Shown here one piece after another: positions 35,011 through 47,345 of a stretch of DNA of 64,000 bases. The translations under genes were made by a program, and so were the position numbers. The notes beneath the pieces were generated by a model that had not been told where the DNA came from, made no database searches, and saw only the letters and a list, made by a program, of their open reading frames with translations. Position 1 is the first letter of the stretch. The number at the start of each line of letters is the position of its first letter. Source of the stretch: Lithospermum erythrorhizon (lineage: Eukaryota; Streptophyta; Magnoliopsida; Boraginales; Boraginaceae). The stretch is from contig JADFUC010000598.1 of assembly GCA_019722365.1 (NCBI GenBank), forward strand, positions 124,001-188,000. Direction: 5' to 3'.

Positions 35011-37424
35011 TGTAATACTTCGTGCTTGGCCAAGTTAATAAAATAAGCTAAAAATCTGATTATTAATTTGTTTCCATTAAGAATTAGAACCCACTAAATA
35101 ATTTATGTTCGTAAATGTTTATGTGTTCGGAGATTAGTTAGCCGGATTAAGTTAAAAGCGAAGTATCGAGCGAATTAAAGGCAGTTTTCACGGTTGGGCT
35201 TTTAGGCCCAACCCAACCTAACCCATTTAATGGTCCACTAAGCCCAAAAAAAAACCCAAACAAAATGCCATTTTTTCCTACCCGGCGAAACAAGGGCAGT
35301 AGCGTAAGCGCCTTATTTTTTATTCTTCTTTATCAATTTTTCTCCTCAATTCACAAGCTTTGGAGCTAAAATTTTCGGAGAATTTCTCCTCATCATCCCC
35401 GTCGTTTCAAGGTAAAAAAGGTGCGATATTTTTGAGTATTTTGTGAAATCTCCAAACTTTGACTTTTGTTGACTTTTTGATATTTTGAATTTTATTGCTC
35501 CAATTGATTCTTAGGTTGTAGATTAGTTATTCTTGGATTGAAATATGGTGTTTGATGTGAAATTTTGGATGTTTTTAGGGCAGTTGACTTTTTGAAATTT
35601 TGGGTTGATTTTGAATTTTTGGATAAATTATTGGATAGAATTATTGTCTAGGCTTAAATTGTAATATAGGGATTGACAATGATCGATATTTGGGGTAGAA
35701 AGTGCTGCTATAGTAAATTGACTTTCGGGTGATCGTGAGTTAGCTTTATTAAAATGGTGGATTAATGTAAATAAGTTAGTGGATCGTGTGTGATTGTTTT
35801 TGGAATACAATTATGAATTATAAGTGTTAAGGGACAAATAGGTTGGAGTGTCGTAGTGGATTTTGGGTAGTAAAGCGAAATTAGGGATTAGGGGTTGAGA
35901 GTTATAGTTAAATTGATTGGGAAAAAGGTTGAAATTAAGATTGGAATTATTTGGAAATGTTGGGGTTGAATAAGATATAGGTGATTATCGAATTTGAATC
36001 GGGAGTAGTGAGGTTTATCATCGAGGTTGTTATTGAAACATAGCTTGGTAATCTTCACGTAAAGTTTTAATTTATAACGGAATGAGTTAAAAGTAAGTGT
36101 TTAGAATTAGGATAAAAGGATTGACATAGTTGCGAGTTGTGATTTTATTTTTTGTAATGTGTCTTGTTGGGACTGGGACGTGGGAGCAGTGAGGATCAGA
36201 TTATTTGCTTGGGCGGCCCAGTGGTACTAATAGGGTGGGGATTTATCGCTCGTTGTTATCTTATCATGTTTATTGTAGTATATGGTAAATTGATTTGTGA
36301 TTGTGTGGTTGTGTTCTAAACTTATATGTAGTTATAGTTGTGGAAGTCAGTAATGTTGACTTGAGCGGTGAATTAAATGATGAAATGCATTATGGTCTAT
36401 TGTTGTTGTGGTATTCATGGTGGAATAATGTATAGCTATGGATGTATTCAGAGTTTGAGTATGATTGTGTTGTGGGCGTGCAGTGACTAGATTTTTTGCG
36501 GTATAAGGTTACATATGATTTTGTTGTATTGTGTGTGTTATGGATGCTACATTGAGACTATTGTGTGATAGTTGTATGCTTGATATTGTATGTGTGATTT
36601 ATTGAATTGTTTGATTGTGGATGTTGAGATGATGTGGGGTGTTCGAAGGGTGAGCCTGCCGGGAAAAGGATATGTAGTTGTTGGGTGTTCGAAGGGTGAG
36701 CCTGCCGGGAAAAGGATGAATTGTTGTATATGATGTTATTGTGGTTTCACTTTTGTAAATTATTTATTTGTGGTTGTGGTGTTAATGTGTTGGGAGAGAT
36801 TTTGTTTGGTTATGTGATGTGAAATGGCCTGTGTGTTACGTGAAATTAGGAGTTTCCTACAAGGTGTGCATTTATTTAGAATTAGATACGCTATGATGTC
36901 TTGAATAGATAACATTTTCTGTAGTATATTTGTATAACTGTATTTACCCATCCTATTGCTAAGTACTTATATAGATCTATATATATGTATTTATCCCTTA
37001 CTGTATACTTCATTCGGATGTGGGTAAGTTACCATCCGGGTGATCGTTCAGCCCAGGTATCGAGAACACCTCTTTCCCGCCTCAGTTAGCCCAGTGCCCT
37101 TTGGAAGCGATTGGAGTTCTCAAGTGTCCGGTGACTTTGTTTACGTGAGAGACGGGTGGCTAGGATCTCGAGGTCCTCTCTTTCATTATTTCGATGTAAG
37201 CGGTTTTTACTTTTGATTTTGGAAATCTTGAAATTGTAAGATATTTTTGTGGTACATTTGTGACTTGGTTGTTGTAGTGTTTTATGTTTAGGTTTGGCTA
37301 GAAATGCCATGGTTAAATTTTTGTATGTCGATGTTTTCGAGTTTTGGAACTATTTTATTTTATCAAGCGTAGGGTTCTCTTTGGTTTTTAAACGGGTTGA
37401 TGGCGACTCCGACTCGGGCGTCAC
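35011..37424 (+). mobile_element. Ty3/gypsy LTR (first copy of the main family)
   Basis: Starts TGTAATACTTCG. It shares the layout of the LTRs at 39502, 42519-45772 (antisense) and 62074: an AAGCTTTGGAGC-like stretch, a splice-donor-like CAAGGTAAAAAAGG at 35408, TTGACTTT words, a GTGGTACTAATAGGGTGGGG block at 36222, and an end near GACTCGGGCGTCAC. The 35-bp unit GGGTGTTCGAAGGGTGAGCC... occurs twice (36637 and 36683). No primer-binding site follows, so it may be a right-hand or solo LTR. Confidence 0.6.
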
Positions 37425-38278
37425 GACTCGGCGGTCGATTAATAATAATATTATCGGGAGGCAAGCCGTCCGGGCTGTGGGAACTAAGTGCTATCTTGGC
37501 GCAAAGTCTCGGGCCACCTCTTGAGGCCGTAGAATCGCTCTAGAATGCCGCCTGGATGGAGTACGGTCTGGATGTGTTGTAGCTGTGAGGGCGTTAGTAT
37601 TTAAGTGGGGGAGGTTGTAATACCGACCGCAAAATGTATGTGTGTGTGTGTGTGTGTGTGGTGTGTGATATGTTTGATAAGATTTGATTAGTACTACTCG
37701 TATACGTAGTCATCTTAACGGAAGATGCGTCTATTAGAACTCAATGTTAAGCGTGTGACCTAGAATGAATGCAGGATGGATGACCCCTTTGGGAAGTTTC
37801 TCCAATGAGCAAGTGAGTGAGGACAAAGCGTCTTTGGAAAGACTCGTGTGGTGGTTTGTGAGGCCCGTCCATCAAATCTAACTCGCGTACCGACCGGTGA
37901 GCCGGGCGGGCGTTCTGAATATATTCACGTACCTCTTGCAGGTGATATTCTCTAGACCTCATATTATATCTTCAATGGGTGATTCTTCATTTCTTGGAAC
38001 ATAACTCTATTTTGAATGTTTACAACTGTATAAGACTCCATTGCTATCTTGAGGTCAGAAATTTATTTGGTAGTGAACTTCTGGTTCATATCATCCCTGA
38101 TTCATATTTTCTCTTGAACTTCAAGTTCATATTTATTCATTTTTGAGGATCATCTAATATAGGGATATTTCAATGCAAGATAGTCTATTTTTCAGTTGTA
38201 TACTATTTATACATGATGTTGAAAATGATATATAGCAATGAAAATTACTTGATAAATTAATTTCAATTTTGTATTTCC
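37425..38278 (+). mobile_element. Gypsy 3' internal end and a second LTR-like block
   Basis: A polypurine tract AAGTGGGGGAGG (37604-37615) is followed by TGTAATACCGACC at 37617, the usual PPT/LTR junction of a Ty3 element. A (GT)n tract lies at 37637-37667. The block runs about 660 bp and stops at or before 38278, where a different element's pol begins. It does not match the main LTR family clearly. Confidence 0.5.
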
Positions 38279-39400
38279 ATGTATGTTGATCGAGTTCTTG
38301 GCGAAATGTTTGGTTTGTCGGTGAAGGCAGACATACACATCGCGGGATTGTTCCCGAACTCTTCCTATTCACAGTGGGCGTGGGAGGATATTACCATGGA
38401 CTTTGTATTTATGCTGGAGTCGTTGGTGAATATTGGGATGCGGGTGATTGTGGATAAGAGGCTACTCGAGAATTGGCTCATTCTTACCTATTAGGTCTAT
38501 AGATGGACCGAGAGAGTTAGCGAAGATGTATGTTGATCAGTTATTGAGGCGTATGGGGTCCGGTGTCGTCGTTTCGGACAGCGATGGGGTGCTTCCTCGA
38601 GGTTGGAGGGGGTTTCTAGGAGGCGTTGGGGACTAGAGTGGAGTTGAGTACATCTTTCCATCCCTAGACAGATGGGCAATCTGAGAGAACAATCCAGGAC
38701 TTTGGAGGATATGCTTGAACTTGTATTATAGGTTCTTAGGGGATGACGAGTTTCCTAAGATGAGATTCCTTGTCTCTTGGCAGTTTTCATGCTAGTATCG
38801 AGATGGCACCATTTGAGGCGTTGTATGGGCGGAGTGTCGGACTCCAGTATGTTGGAACGAAGTGGGAGAGAGGAAAGTTTATAGTTCCGAGTTAGTTGAG
38901 AGTTCGGTGGAGAGGATCAAGTTGATCTGACAAAACACAGGCAGCTGAGACGGAAGAAGTATCTTGTCGTCGCGGGTGGACTTGTCCTTGAGATTGGAGA
39001 TCTGTGTTTTTTGAGGATATCTCCATGGAAGGGTTAATGCGATTTACAGGAGAAAGGGATTGGAGTCCAGATTATATTGGGCCCATTTGAGATCTTAGCG
39101 AGAGTAGGACCGTAACTGCATTTGGGTGCCTCCGGAGTTGGACATAATTCACAATGTATTCCGTATATGGATTTCACAGTATATTCGGATGAGTCGCACA
39201 TTCTTAGCTTCGGTACGGTGGAACTTGAACAAGATCTCACCTTTGAGGCTCGGTGAGGATTCTTGACGGAGGAAAGGTAGTGAACAAAGTAGTGGTCTTG
39301 GTGAAAGTCTTTGTGAATGAATAAGCGCGTAGAGGCGGCAATAGGAGCAGGATGATATGAGGAGCCGTTACCCATGACTTTTCGCATAGAGGTAAATTGT
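38279..39400 (+). pseudogene. Degraded gypsy integrase and C-terminal pol
   Basis: Broken plus-strand frames match the end of a Ty3/gypsy polyprotein in order: WEDITMDFV (integrase core), a degraded VSD motif near 38570, a TDGQSERT-like stretch near 38665, MAPFEALYG near 38800, and a C-terminal EQDLTFEA segment near 39225 that precedes a chromodomain-like tail. Many stops and frameshifts are present. This is the 3' part of an element whose LTR follows at 39502. Confidence 0.8.
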
Positions 39401-39501
39401 TTTGTTTTATGTGCTTTATGACTTGAATTGTTTACGTAGTGCTTTCTTGTGGTTGTTGGGTTGGGGAAATTTCGGTGAAATTTTATTAGGTAAGTGAAAT
39501 T

Positions 39502-41707
39502 TGTAATAACTCGTTCATGGGCATTATTGTAATATTATTTGGGTTAGAAGTCAAGTTTATGTTCGAGGTTGTGTTGTTAAGCCGAGACGAGGAAACTAAG
39601 CAAAACCGAGCGAAGACTTTGCACAACTCTTGAAATATCTTGCCACGAACTCCCATGTGGTTCTTTCATCTTTATCCATGTAGTGTCATGCGTCGTACGT
39701 CTTAACCTTTTCTTATCGAGAAGGCGAACCCCTCCCATTTTTCCCTTGAATTTTCTTCCATTCTCTTCCTCATCTTTGCCGAGCTTTGGTCAAATTTAGA
39801 GTTTCCCGAGTCATCCTCTGCGTTTTAAGGTAAGAAAGTTCAAACCTTTTTGGAGTATTTCATGATTTTGAGGGATGTTGGCGTTTTCAGGTTAATTGAG
39901 TTGACCTTGAGTTTTGATATTGATAATGATATAGAACCTGCATCTAAGCTTAGATTATAATAAGAGGGTGATAATAATCGATTTATGGGGTTGAAATATG
40001 TTGAGGATTATAGTTGTTTTGTTGACTTTTTTCAAAATGGTTTAATATATTTAGAAGTGTACTCTTAGACTTTTATTATAGTTGTTTTGAGGTGTAGGTT
40101 GTGATTTATAGGTGATTAGAAAATATTAGGATAAAAGGAGTTTTGTAAGTTGAGTAGTTAATTGGGTTTGAGATTAAAGATGGTTAGAAATGTGATGATT
40201 AGTTGTTAATATCGGAACGTTAGGGCTTTTGAAACTAGTAATTGGAACTCGATCCATTAATATGGTAGGATTCGAACTTAAGTTAGAAAAAGGTTATATT
40301 AAGAATTTCCGTTGGGTTATATTGGGAGTATAGATGTAGATTAAATATCTAAGTAGAATTTTATATTACTAGTTGTATATTATAAGTAGTAATTATAATT
40401 TTTGAATGTTTGTTTAGAAGTTGATGCATTAGGAAAAGGTCCGTTGTTGTGATTGCGCGGAGTTTTTTATATAGTAGCCGGTGAGTATCTATCTACTTTG
40501 GTGTTGATTAACTATTTGATTCTAGGATATGTGTATGTGTATATGTGATCTTGTGTTAAATTATATATGTTGAATATGCGTTGTGGGTTGAGTTCTTTGG
40601 GTTGTGTCCTTAGTGTATAGGTCGTATAGGTGTTTAAGGTGATGTTGAGTCGTATTAGGAAGAGTTGTATATGAGTTGATGTTGTTTGTTGAGTTGCATT
40701 TATTGTCCGGTATTTTGCTTCGTACCTCGTTCTGATTCGGTGATTTCTTACGTACCTCGTTCACGATTCGGTGATAAGAACATGTGTTGACATAGTTTCT
40801 CCTCTGATTGAGGTTGATTATGCGCATTAGTTGTAAATCAGGACTTATATTGGGTTGTTGAGTTGATAGAGTTGTTGAGTTCTTTGAGTTGATAGAGGTT
40901 GGAGTTGATAGAGTTGTAGTGTTGTTGAGTTTATTGAATTGTTGAGTTGATACAATTTGTTGTGTTGATTGTGTTCTTGAGTTGGTTAATTGTTGAGTTG
41001 TGATGTGGTTAGCCGGTTGATGGTAGGTCAGTGATTGTTGCGATGTTATTGCTGATCTTTCTTGAAATATACCTATATGTTATTGTTGATTGTCATCATC
41101 TTGGAATGTTCTGCTAGTGATGAATTTATGAACTTACGTAAGAGATAATGAAATTGCTAATGATTTATTAATAAGATCTTAAGTTGAATAATATTATGTA
41201 CTCTTTTATCTATCGTATCTGATATCGTCTACTTTGATACACTATTGCGTGATTGGAGGTTAATTTCATTCTTGAGATATATATATTCACTAAGGTTAAA
41301 ACACCACAATAAGCTATAGGCGCAATTTCTTTGCTAGGTTGACAATTGGTGTTGTTCGATCTCCGGGCTTGTTGGGTGTTTGTGCTTTAGAGCTTAGGTG
41401 GCCGGCCGTGTGATTGATCCTATGATTTTCTTTATTTTGTTGGTGCTTAGTTTTGTTATATATGGTTGTATTAAAGGATTCTTAACATTTGTATGTTGAT
41501 ATTTGTACTCGGGAGTTATATTGTATGTTGGTTGCTATTATGTAGTTAGGAATACCACGATGGATTCTTTTCTTAAAAAGTGTTTTTATAGATTATATTA
41601 TTTTCTTGACTTGTTTGAGGCAGGTGTCTTTAAATTTGAGTCATCCGGCCGATTGGTGACTCTGGTGTCCCGAGATTTGAGGCGATTCTAACCTCGAGGG
41701 CGTCACA
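39502..41707 (+). mobile_element. Ty3/gypsy LTR between pol and gag
   Basis: Opens TGTAATAACTCG and closes GGGCGTCACA. The donor-like TTAAGGTAAGAAAG lies at 39827. It holds a two-copy CGTACCTCGTTC/GATTCGGTGAT repeat (near 40711 and 40750) and a GTTGAGTTGATAGA minisatellite (40855-41010). The 3' end of pol lies to its left, and a primer-binding site and gag lie to its right, so it serves as 3' LTR to one element and 5' LTR to another. Confidence 0.7.
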
Positions 41708-41730
41708 TTTTAGGCGGAGTCGTTGAATTT

Positions 41731-41742
41731 TGGTATCAGGCG
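41731..41742 (+). promoter_or_regulatory. Gypsy primer-binding site
   Basis: TGGTATCAGGCG follows the LTR end by 23 bp and resembles the initiator Met-tRNA-type primer site TGGTATCAGAGC with changes at its 3' side. Confidence 0.6.
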
Positions 41743-42518
41743 TAGGTTTCCTTATTCTTTGGTAGTGCATTGTGGTTATGTGTCTATCAGGTTGTGTTCT
41801 TTGAGTTATTACGGTTGGGTCTTTTCTGATTATGCAGAAATGCTGCTGGTTTTCGTGAAATTTGTTGAGGATGCTGCAAGAGTGGAGGCAGCGTGGGGCG
41901 ACCGTGCCACGGGAGGTGCCCATATTGAGCCGAGGGGTACTAGAGAGTAGAGCTAGAGGTGGCGGCTGATGCCCCGGTGGTGTTATGGGGCGCGAGTGAG
42001 CCTAGTGTGGAGTAACGGAGTTCGGAGTATGCCTGGATTTCCTAGTTGACCTACATTCTTTGGGGATGAGTTGCGTGTTGAGGAGGATTTGGTACATGTC
42101 TGCGGATGGTAGTCCAGCGGAGGCGACATTCGAGTAAGCTTTTGACGGTTCGGAAGAGATCCCCAAAGTTCACTTGGGTGGAGTTCACGATTGATGCCAT
42201 CGAGTTTATTAAATTTGGAGACCATTTTGACCCATGGGTATTGAGGTGGTGAGGTCCAAGTTCGCCCTTACAGACTCATGAGAGCCTTCCTTGATGGTGG
42301 GGTAACCTCGACTATCTCGACTACTTAGAGGGGAGGACAGCCGGGTGACTTGAGATGACTTTTGTAGCCCATTGTTCGAGAGAAGAGGTATTCTTGCGTA
42401 GTACCCGCTTTGGCTTCTTTAGAAGGATCGATTTTTGATATTTCGGGGTGATCGATGCATTTGGGGAGTACGAGGAAGATCGAGAGTACGAGGGAAAGCG
42501 GTTTAGTGAGTTATGTCG
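41743..42518 (+). pseudogene. Gypsy gag, 5' part
   Basis: Degraded gag region after the primer-binding site. A GDELRVEED stretch near 42062 and a charged segment ending RFSELC at 42518 are gag-like. The frame is broken by stops. It is cut at TGTCG by an antisense solo LTR and resumes at 45773. Confidence 0.6.
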
Positions 42519-45500
42519 TGTAACGACCCACTTCCGTGGGCCCCACGAGGTTGGGACCGTTATCAGCTTTGAATAATTAGAGTCGCTAGCGATGGATGAC
42601 AATAGAAAAATGACTTCATTTAGGGATAAATAAAACAATACCACTCGTCCATCGAATAACTATGTACAACAAGCGAAAAGTAATAATATAAATACAGCAT
42701 CAAACAACGGATTTACAACTCGAGACAACAACAATTATTAAAGTACAACAAAACTCAAAATGAATAAATTATGGTGACGAGGTCTTAGCGACCATCGCCA
42801 CGCCCTTTAGTGCAGCGGCTACTTTCGGCCAAAGTATCTCGGTCATCCGCAACAACCTAGGCATAAAGCATCGCCCATAGGGAAATAGAAATTCGGCTAT
42901 GAAAATTTAGTGAATACAAATATCTAAAGTAATCCGCCCTTTGTCTGGCACCAAAGGATAACTTCAAGCCCTGCCTATCTAACGACTATACGCCTCGTGT
43001 ATATTTTGTATGCTATACCAGCAGGATAAATCTTTCCTTAGCCAAACTCCAGCTAACACCGATAAACCCGTATCCGTCAACCGCTACTAGGTACACCTTA
43101 ATCACGTGAAATATCTCTCTGTTATCCTTGCTTGATGCAGTAGTTCGATATTATACAACTCTAGCATACTGTGTTGTACAACTCATTATTCATAACTTAG
43201 AATGCTGCGCCCAAACATACAGCATCACGCCAAACCTACACAACTCAACCAACTATCTGTAGTTCACCTTAAAGTGTTACTCCAAATCATAGTCTGGCGC
43301 TGTTGTGCTCGGAATGTTTATAATAAAGGAATCTCATCCGATTCATTTTCTTAATACAAGCTAAGCGGCGTATGTTAACTTTCGAGATAACTAAATGCGG
43401 AATTATCTCCCAAATTCTCATTTAGTATACAAAGCATATTCACCTCCAAAGGTAGCCAGCGTCGTGATTAGATCATAACTTATATACTAACTTTGAATCA
43501 AATTTTCCACCGTATATAAAGTATCATCAACATTATCTATGAATTATACGAACCCGGTTTATACTTTCTTGTACCTATTGTTCTCGTTTCAAAGTTATCT
43601 CGACCATTAACTTGACTCCTTTTTAAACCTTAAGAATGTACAACGATGAATACCCGCCTAGGACCCACTTAAAATCGATAATATTATCCATAATCAACCC
43701 CAGGCAATTGATACCATTTAAATCAAGCAACGCTAGCGTAATCCATGGCTATCCATAAACAATAAATGAGTCATAAAACATAACCACAAAACACCAAAAG
43801 TCTAAACAACAACGTGTAATACAACCAAATAAACCCAGCCAGCTGACCCGACAACATGACTGCCAACGTTACAACTTGACCCGCTCGATGTTTCAGCGAC
43901 TCAGTAGCGCAATCAAAGGTGTCAAGCGTATCAACATAGTCAACTTCCGGCTGGCTTGTTGCTTCGGCGACTTCGACAACGCGGTAATGGTATCAACTCG
44001 GCGACTGCGCTTCTGACAACTTCTGACTGTTATAAGTCGGTTCTACAACTAATGCGCATATAATCAGCTTTTGACTGTAGGGAGAAACTTATGCCGTCGA
44101 CATAAGCTATCAACTGAGATAAATAGCAGTGCAACCTTGTCCTTAGATAAATCACTAGATGCGAAGCTGACTACTTTAATCGTACTAGGAACAAAGAAAG
44201 GTATCTAGGACAAAATCGACTCCACCGGCAGCGTCAACTTCGTATACAACTCTTCTGTCATTTCGGCGCGCAACCACGTCTATACAACTCATGAGACCAC
44301 GGACACAAACCAACACAAAATAACAACTTTCCTTCAAAATACAAAAATCATATTCTGAGATGAAAAATACAACCCAAGTTAAAAGCACAAAATCAACAAT
44401 ATATAACCAACACATCCATACATAAATCTCACCACGGTGGAATAATAATGAACATATCATCAGGAGCAACCAACGGAACAATAGCATATACATATACATG
44501 CGATGAGAAGTAAAAGTCCGGTGAGATTGAAGTACTGCCTCGAGTTCAAGCGGTAATGCTACCTGCAGAAAGATCTTCGTGCTAGGTCAGGCTTCGACTC
44601 ATATTGAAGAAGTGATACATTTATAACACATTCCGTAGAATAACCTTTTAGTAATCATCACTGTCAGTAGTATCAACTACAAAATCCAACAACTAAATTC
44701 GATTTACTGACTTACGTAACTCGATATTAGGCCGTCCACTTTATTATCCAATGATATACACGTCGATCGCGTTTCAATCGATCCAACAATCAATCGCCAA
44801 CTAATTAACCCATTACCAAATAAACCTCTAGTTCAAAAGCAATTACTACTCAACTTGGAATAACAGCAGCAATATCCTCCGCTGATCAACCTCGAAAACA
44901 TCGATTTATATACTGAACAACTATATTAAAGTCATAACATTATACAATTTAAAGAAATTTGGAAAGTCAACTAAAAAGTCAACTAACCCAATCAACACTG
45001 ATTCAACCCCAAAAATGGAATTATTATAACCGACCACGTAATTAAACTTGAATTACAATTTCTACCATATTAAAGCCTCGATCTCAAAGTCTTGAAGTCA
45101 ACAAAAGTCAAGCGTTAAGCTAACTTGTGAAATCTTTCAGCAATCTTGCAATTTAACACTAAAACAACTAATTTAAGAACCTAAGAACTTATTATTACAA
45201 TTTAAACTAAAGAATAGAAAAAGTCAACTAAAGTCAACCATTTCAAAACTCATGAAATATAAAAGAAAGATTCGAGCTTTCTTACCTTGTTTCGTAGAGG
45301 ATGACTAAAGGAAAGCTACCAGAAAAATTTTATGGCCAAAAGAAATTTCCATGAGATGAGGAAGAAAATTGAAGAACAAAATCACGGGGAAAATGGGGAG
45401 GGTTCGACACGTGTCCAAGGAAGGAAGAAGATGAGAATGATCATGATTAAGGTAATGGATAACTATAAGAAGTCTGTAGGGGCCACTTTAAAAATATCAG

Positions 45501-45772
45501 AGTTGCTCGAAACTTTTCTCGTTCGGTTTTCGGTTTAGTTTATCGATGCCAGTTTATATTAGCGACTCTAGCATACATTTCATAGGCCCTAAATAATATC
45601 ATTACCGTTTGGATTACAACTTTAAAATTTTAAATACCCAAATGTACTACTGACCGACCGATTCGTTGTATTTTTCAACTATTCAACTTCAAAATTTTGA
45701 TTTATCCTCGAAATACTCCACGAGCAACTATTATACTATTTCAATAATGACCAATGCAGACGGGTTATTACA
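42519..45772 (-). mobile_element. Antisense solo LTR inserted in gag
   Basis: A 3254-bp block flanked by a perfect 5-bp repeat TGTCG (42514-42518 and 45773-45777). Read on the minus strand it starts TGTAATAACCCG and ends GGGTCGTTACA, proper TG...CA ends. It carries the family's donor-like CAAGGTAAGAAAG near 45290. No internal retroelement genes lie within it. It is most simply a solo LTR left by recombination between the two LTRs of a full element. Confidence 0.85.
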
Positions 45773-46358
45773 TGTCGCCTTCGGTATACACCCGACCGTG
45801 GAAGATTCACGATTCGAGATGGGTTTGATATGGGAGATTCGCCACCGTATATCATGATGACTTTCACGGTTTACATGAGTTGAGAGCCTTTGCGAAGTAT
45901 AGATGGAGATTAGCGGAGCACGAGGCTAGAGATTCGAGAGGGAGTGCGACGAGTGGTTAAAGGTGGATCATACAGTTCGAGGTTTGAGAGGAGGACCTTT
46001 CGGCCGACTCGTCGGCCCGGTCGTTTGGTGCACCCGTTCGGCGGCGGAAGGCTATTCGGCGAGGCTGCTTAGGTATCGGTATATGCAGTAGATCTAGTGG
46101 ATCTCAGGGGTGTCGCGGGGTTCGGCGGCGTTCGATGTTTAAAGTTTGTGGGCAGATGGGCCATAGGATGCAGGATTGTCGGGAGAGAGAGATGATTTGC
46201 TTCCGATGTCGTGATGCAGACACATAGCGAAGATTGTCCTCGGTATTCAGTGGGCGAGGCAGTATGTACAGCCTTGATGCAGCGAGAGGAGGGTACCAGG
46301 GGAGCAGAGGAGGACGTTTTGGAGGCGCGGGCGGAGGTCAGGTCGCCCCGGGCAATCG
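45773..46358 (+). pseudogene. Gypsy gag, 3' part with two zinc knuckles
   Basis: Continuation of the gag interrupted at 42518. After a charged region come two CCHC-type zinc knuckles: CGQMGHRMQDC (near 46153; the first Cys codon is offset by a 2-base insertion) and CFRC (46199) with its H and C half out of frame. A Gly/Arg-rich tail follows. Homology stops abruptly near 46358, where AT-rich sequence begins. Confidence 0.75.
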
Positions 46359-47345
46359 CATTCTAATATTTTAATTGTAGTTAAAAAATATCCTATATAA
46401 TAATATAAAAATTCTGTTTCTATTTTATATGTACAAAAATTTGACCTTTTTCATAAAAATCTCCATTTCAGTTAAATAATCAAACATAGTAAACATTTTC
46501 CAAAAATTCCAAAATTATTATATGTTGGTCAAAATCTAGTAATAAACACAATAAAAATAAGAACTTTATTTTAAAAGTCAAAATTATAATTTATTTCTAT
46601 TTTAATTTCGGTTTTCATAAATAATTATGTAAAATTCGAAAATAATTACTTATAATATCCAAATCAATTTTATAAATTATATTTATACTCCATCTACCAA
46701 GATCTTATATAAAAATCAAAACTTTATTAATTGACAATAATAAATCGAATTTATTTCCATTTTCTACTTAAATCCGAAATTAAATAATAAATATTAACTA
46801 AAATCTGAAATTAAACTATTTCCCATAAATATATTTCTGGAAAAACTATAATATTATTGTTTATAATTACATATGTCTTTAATCTAAACATATCTTGAAT
46901 AAAAATTAAATCTTTAACAATATAGTGTGATTAAAATCGAAATAATCCTCTAACATCAATAAATATACAATTTAAACTCAATATATATAATGAAAATAAA
47001 AATAATAACCGAAAATAATGTAATACCTCTTCTTGCTAGTTTTTGGAGGATGACAAACAAGAGAATAGTTTTTTTGTGAGGAATAGAGAGAGGGAGATGA
47101 AGGATTTGTTCTTGAGTAAAAATGGAGGTTAGGGTTCTAAAATTTCAGATTTTCAGCTTATATAGGGTAGAAGATGAAGGCAAGTAATTGAGGGAGAGAA
47201 ATCATGAGAAGGATATCGCCGATAGAAGTAGATGCGTTGGCCTCCTCGTTTCTGGTATAATTCGGTGTCAATAGCGTCGCGTAGGGATTAGTCATAAATG
47301 ATTGTAGAGGTGAGGTGTATGTGTGGCCTCTCGGCCAGAGGCCAT
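46359..47345 (-). mobile_element. Probable antisense LTR fragment
   Basis: AT-rich DNA with a feature near 47030-47055, GGAGGATGAC next to a TACCTC, that resembles the antisense donor region of the main gypsy LTRs. No frame. The limits and the identity are uncertain. Confidence 0.3.

Noticed and set aside
44185..44499. Minus-strand frame with hydrophobic runs that look like membrane segments
   Set aside because: It lies wholly inside the antisense solo LTR (42519-45772) and has no family match; it is chance composition.
45332..45538. Lysine-rich 68-codon frame
   Set aside because: It is inside the antisense solo LTR next to the donor-like site; no support as a gene.
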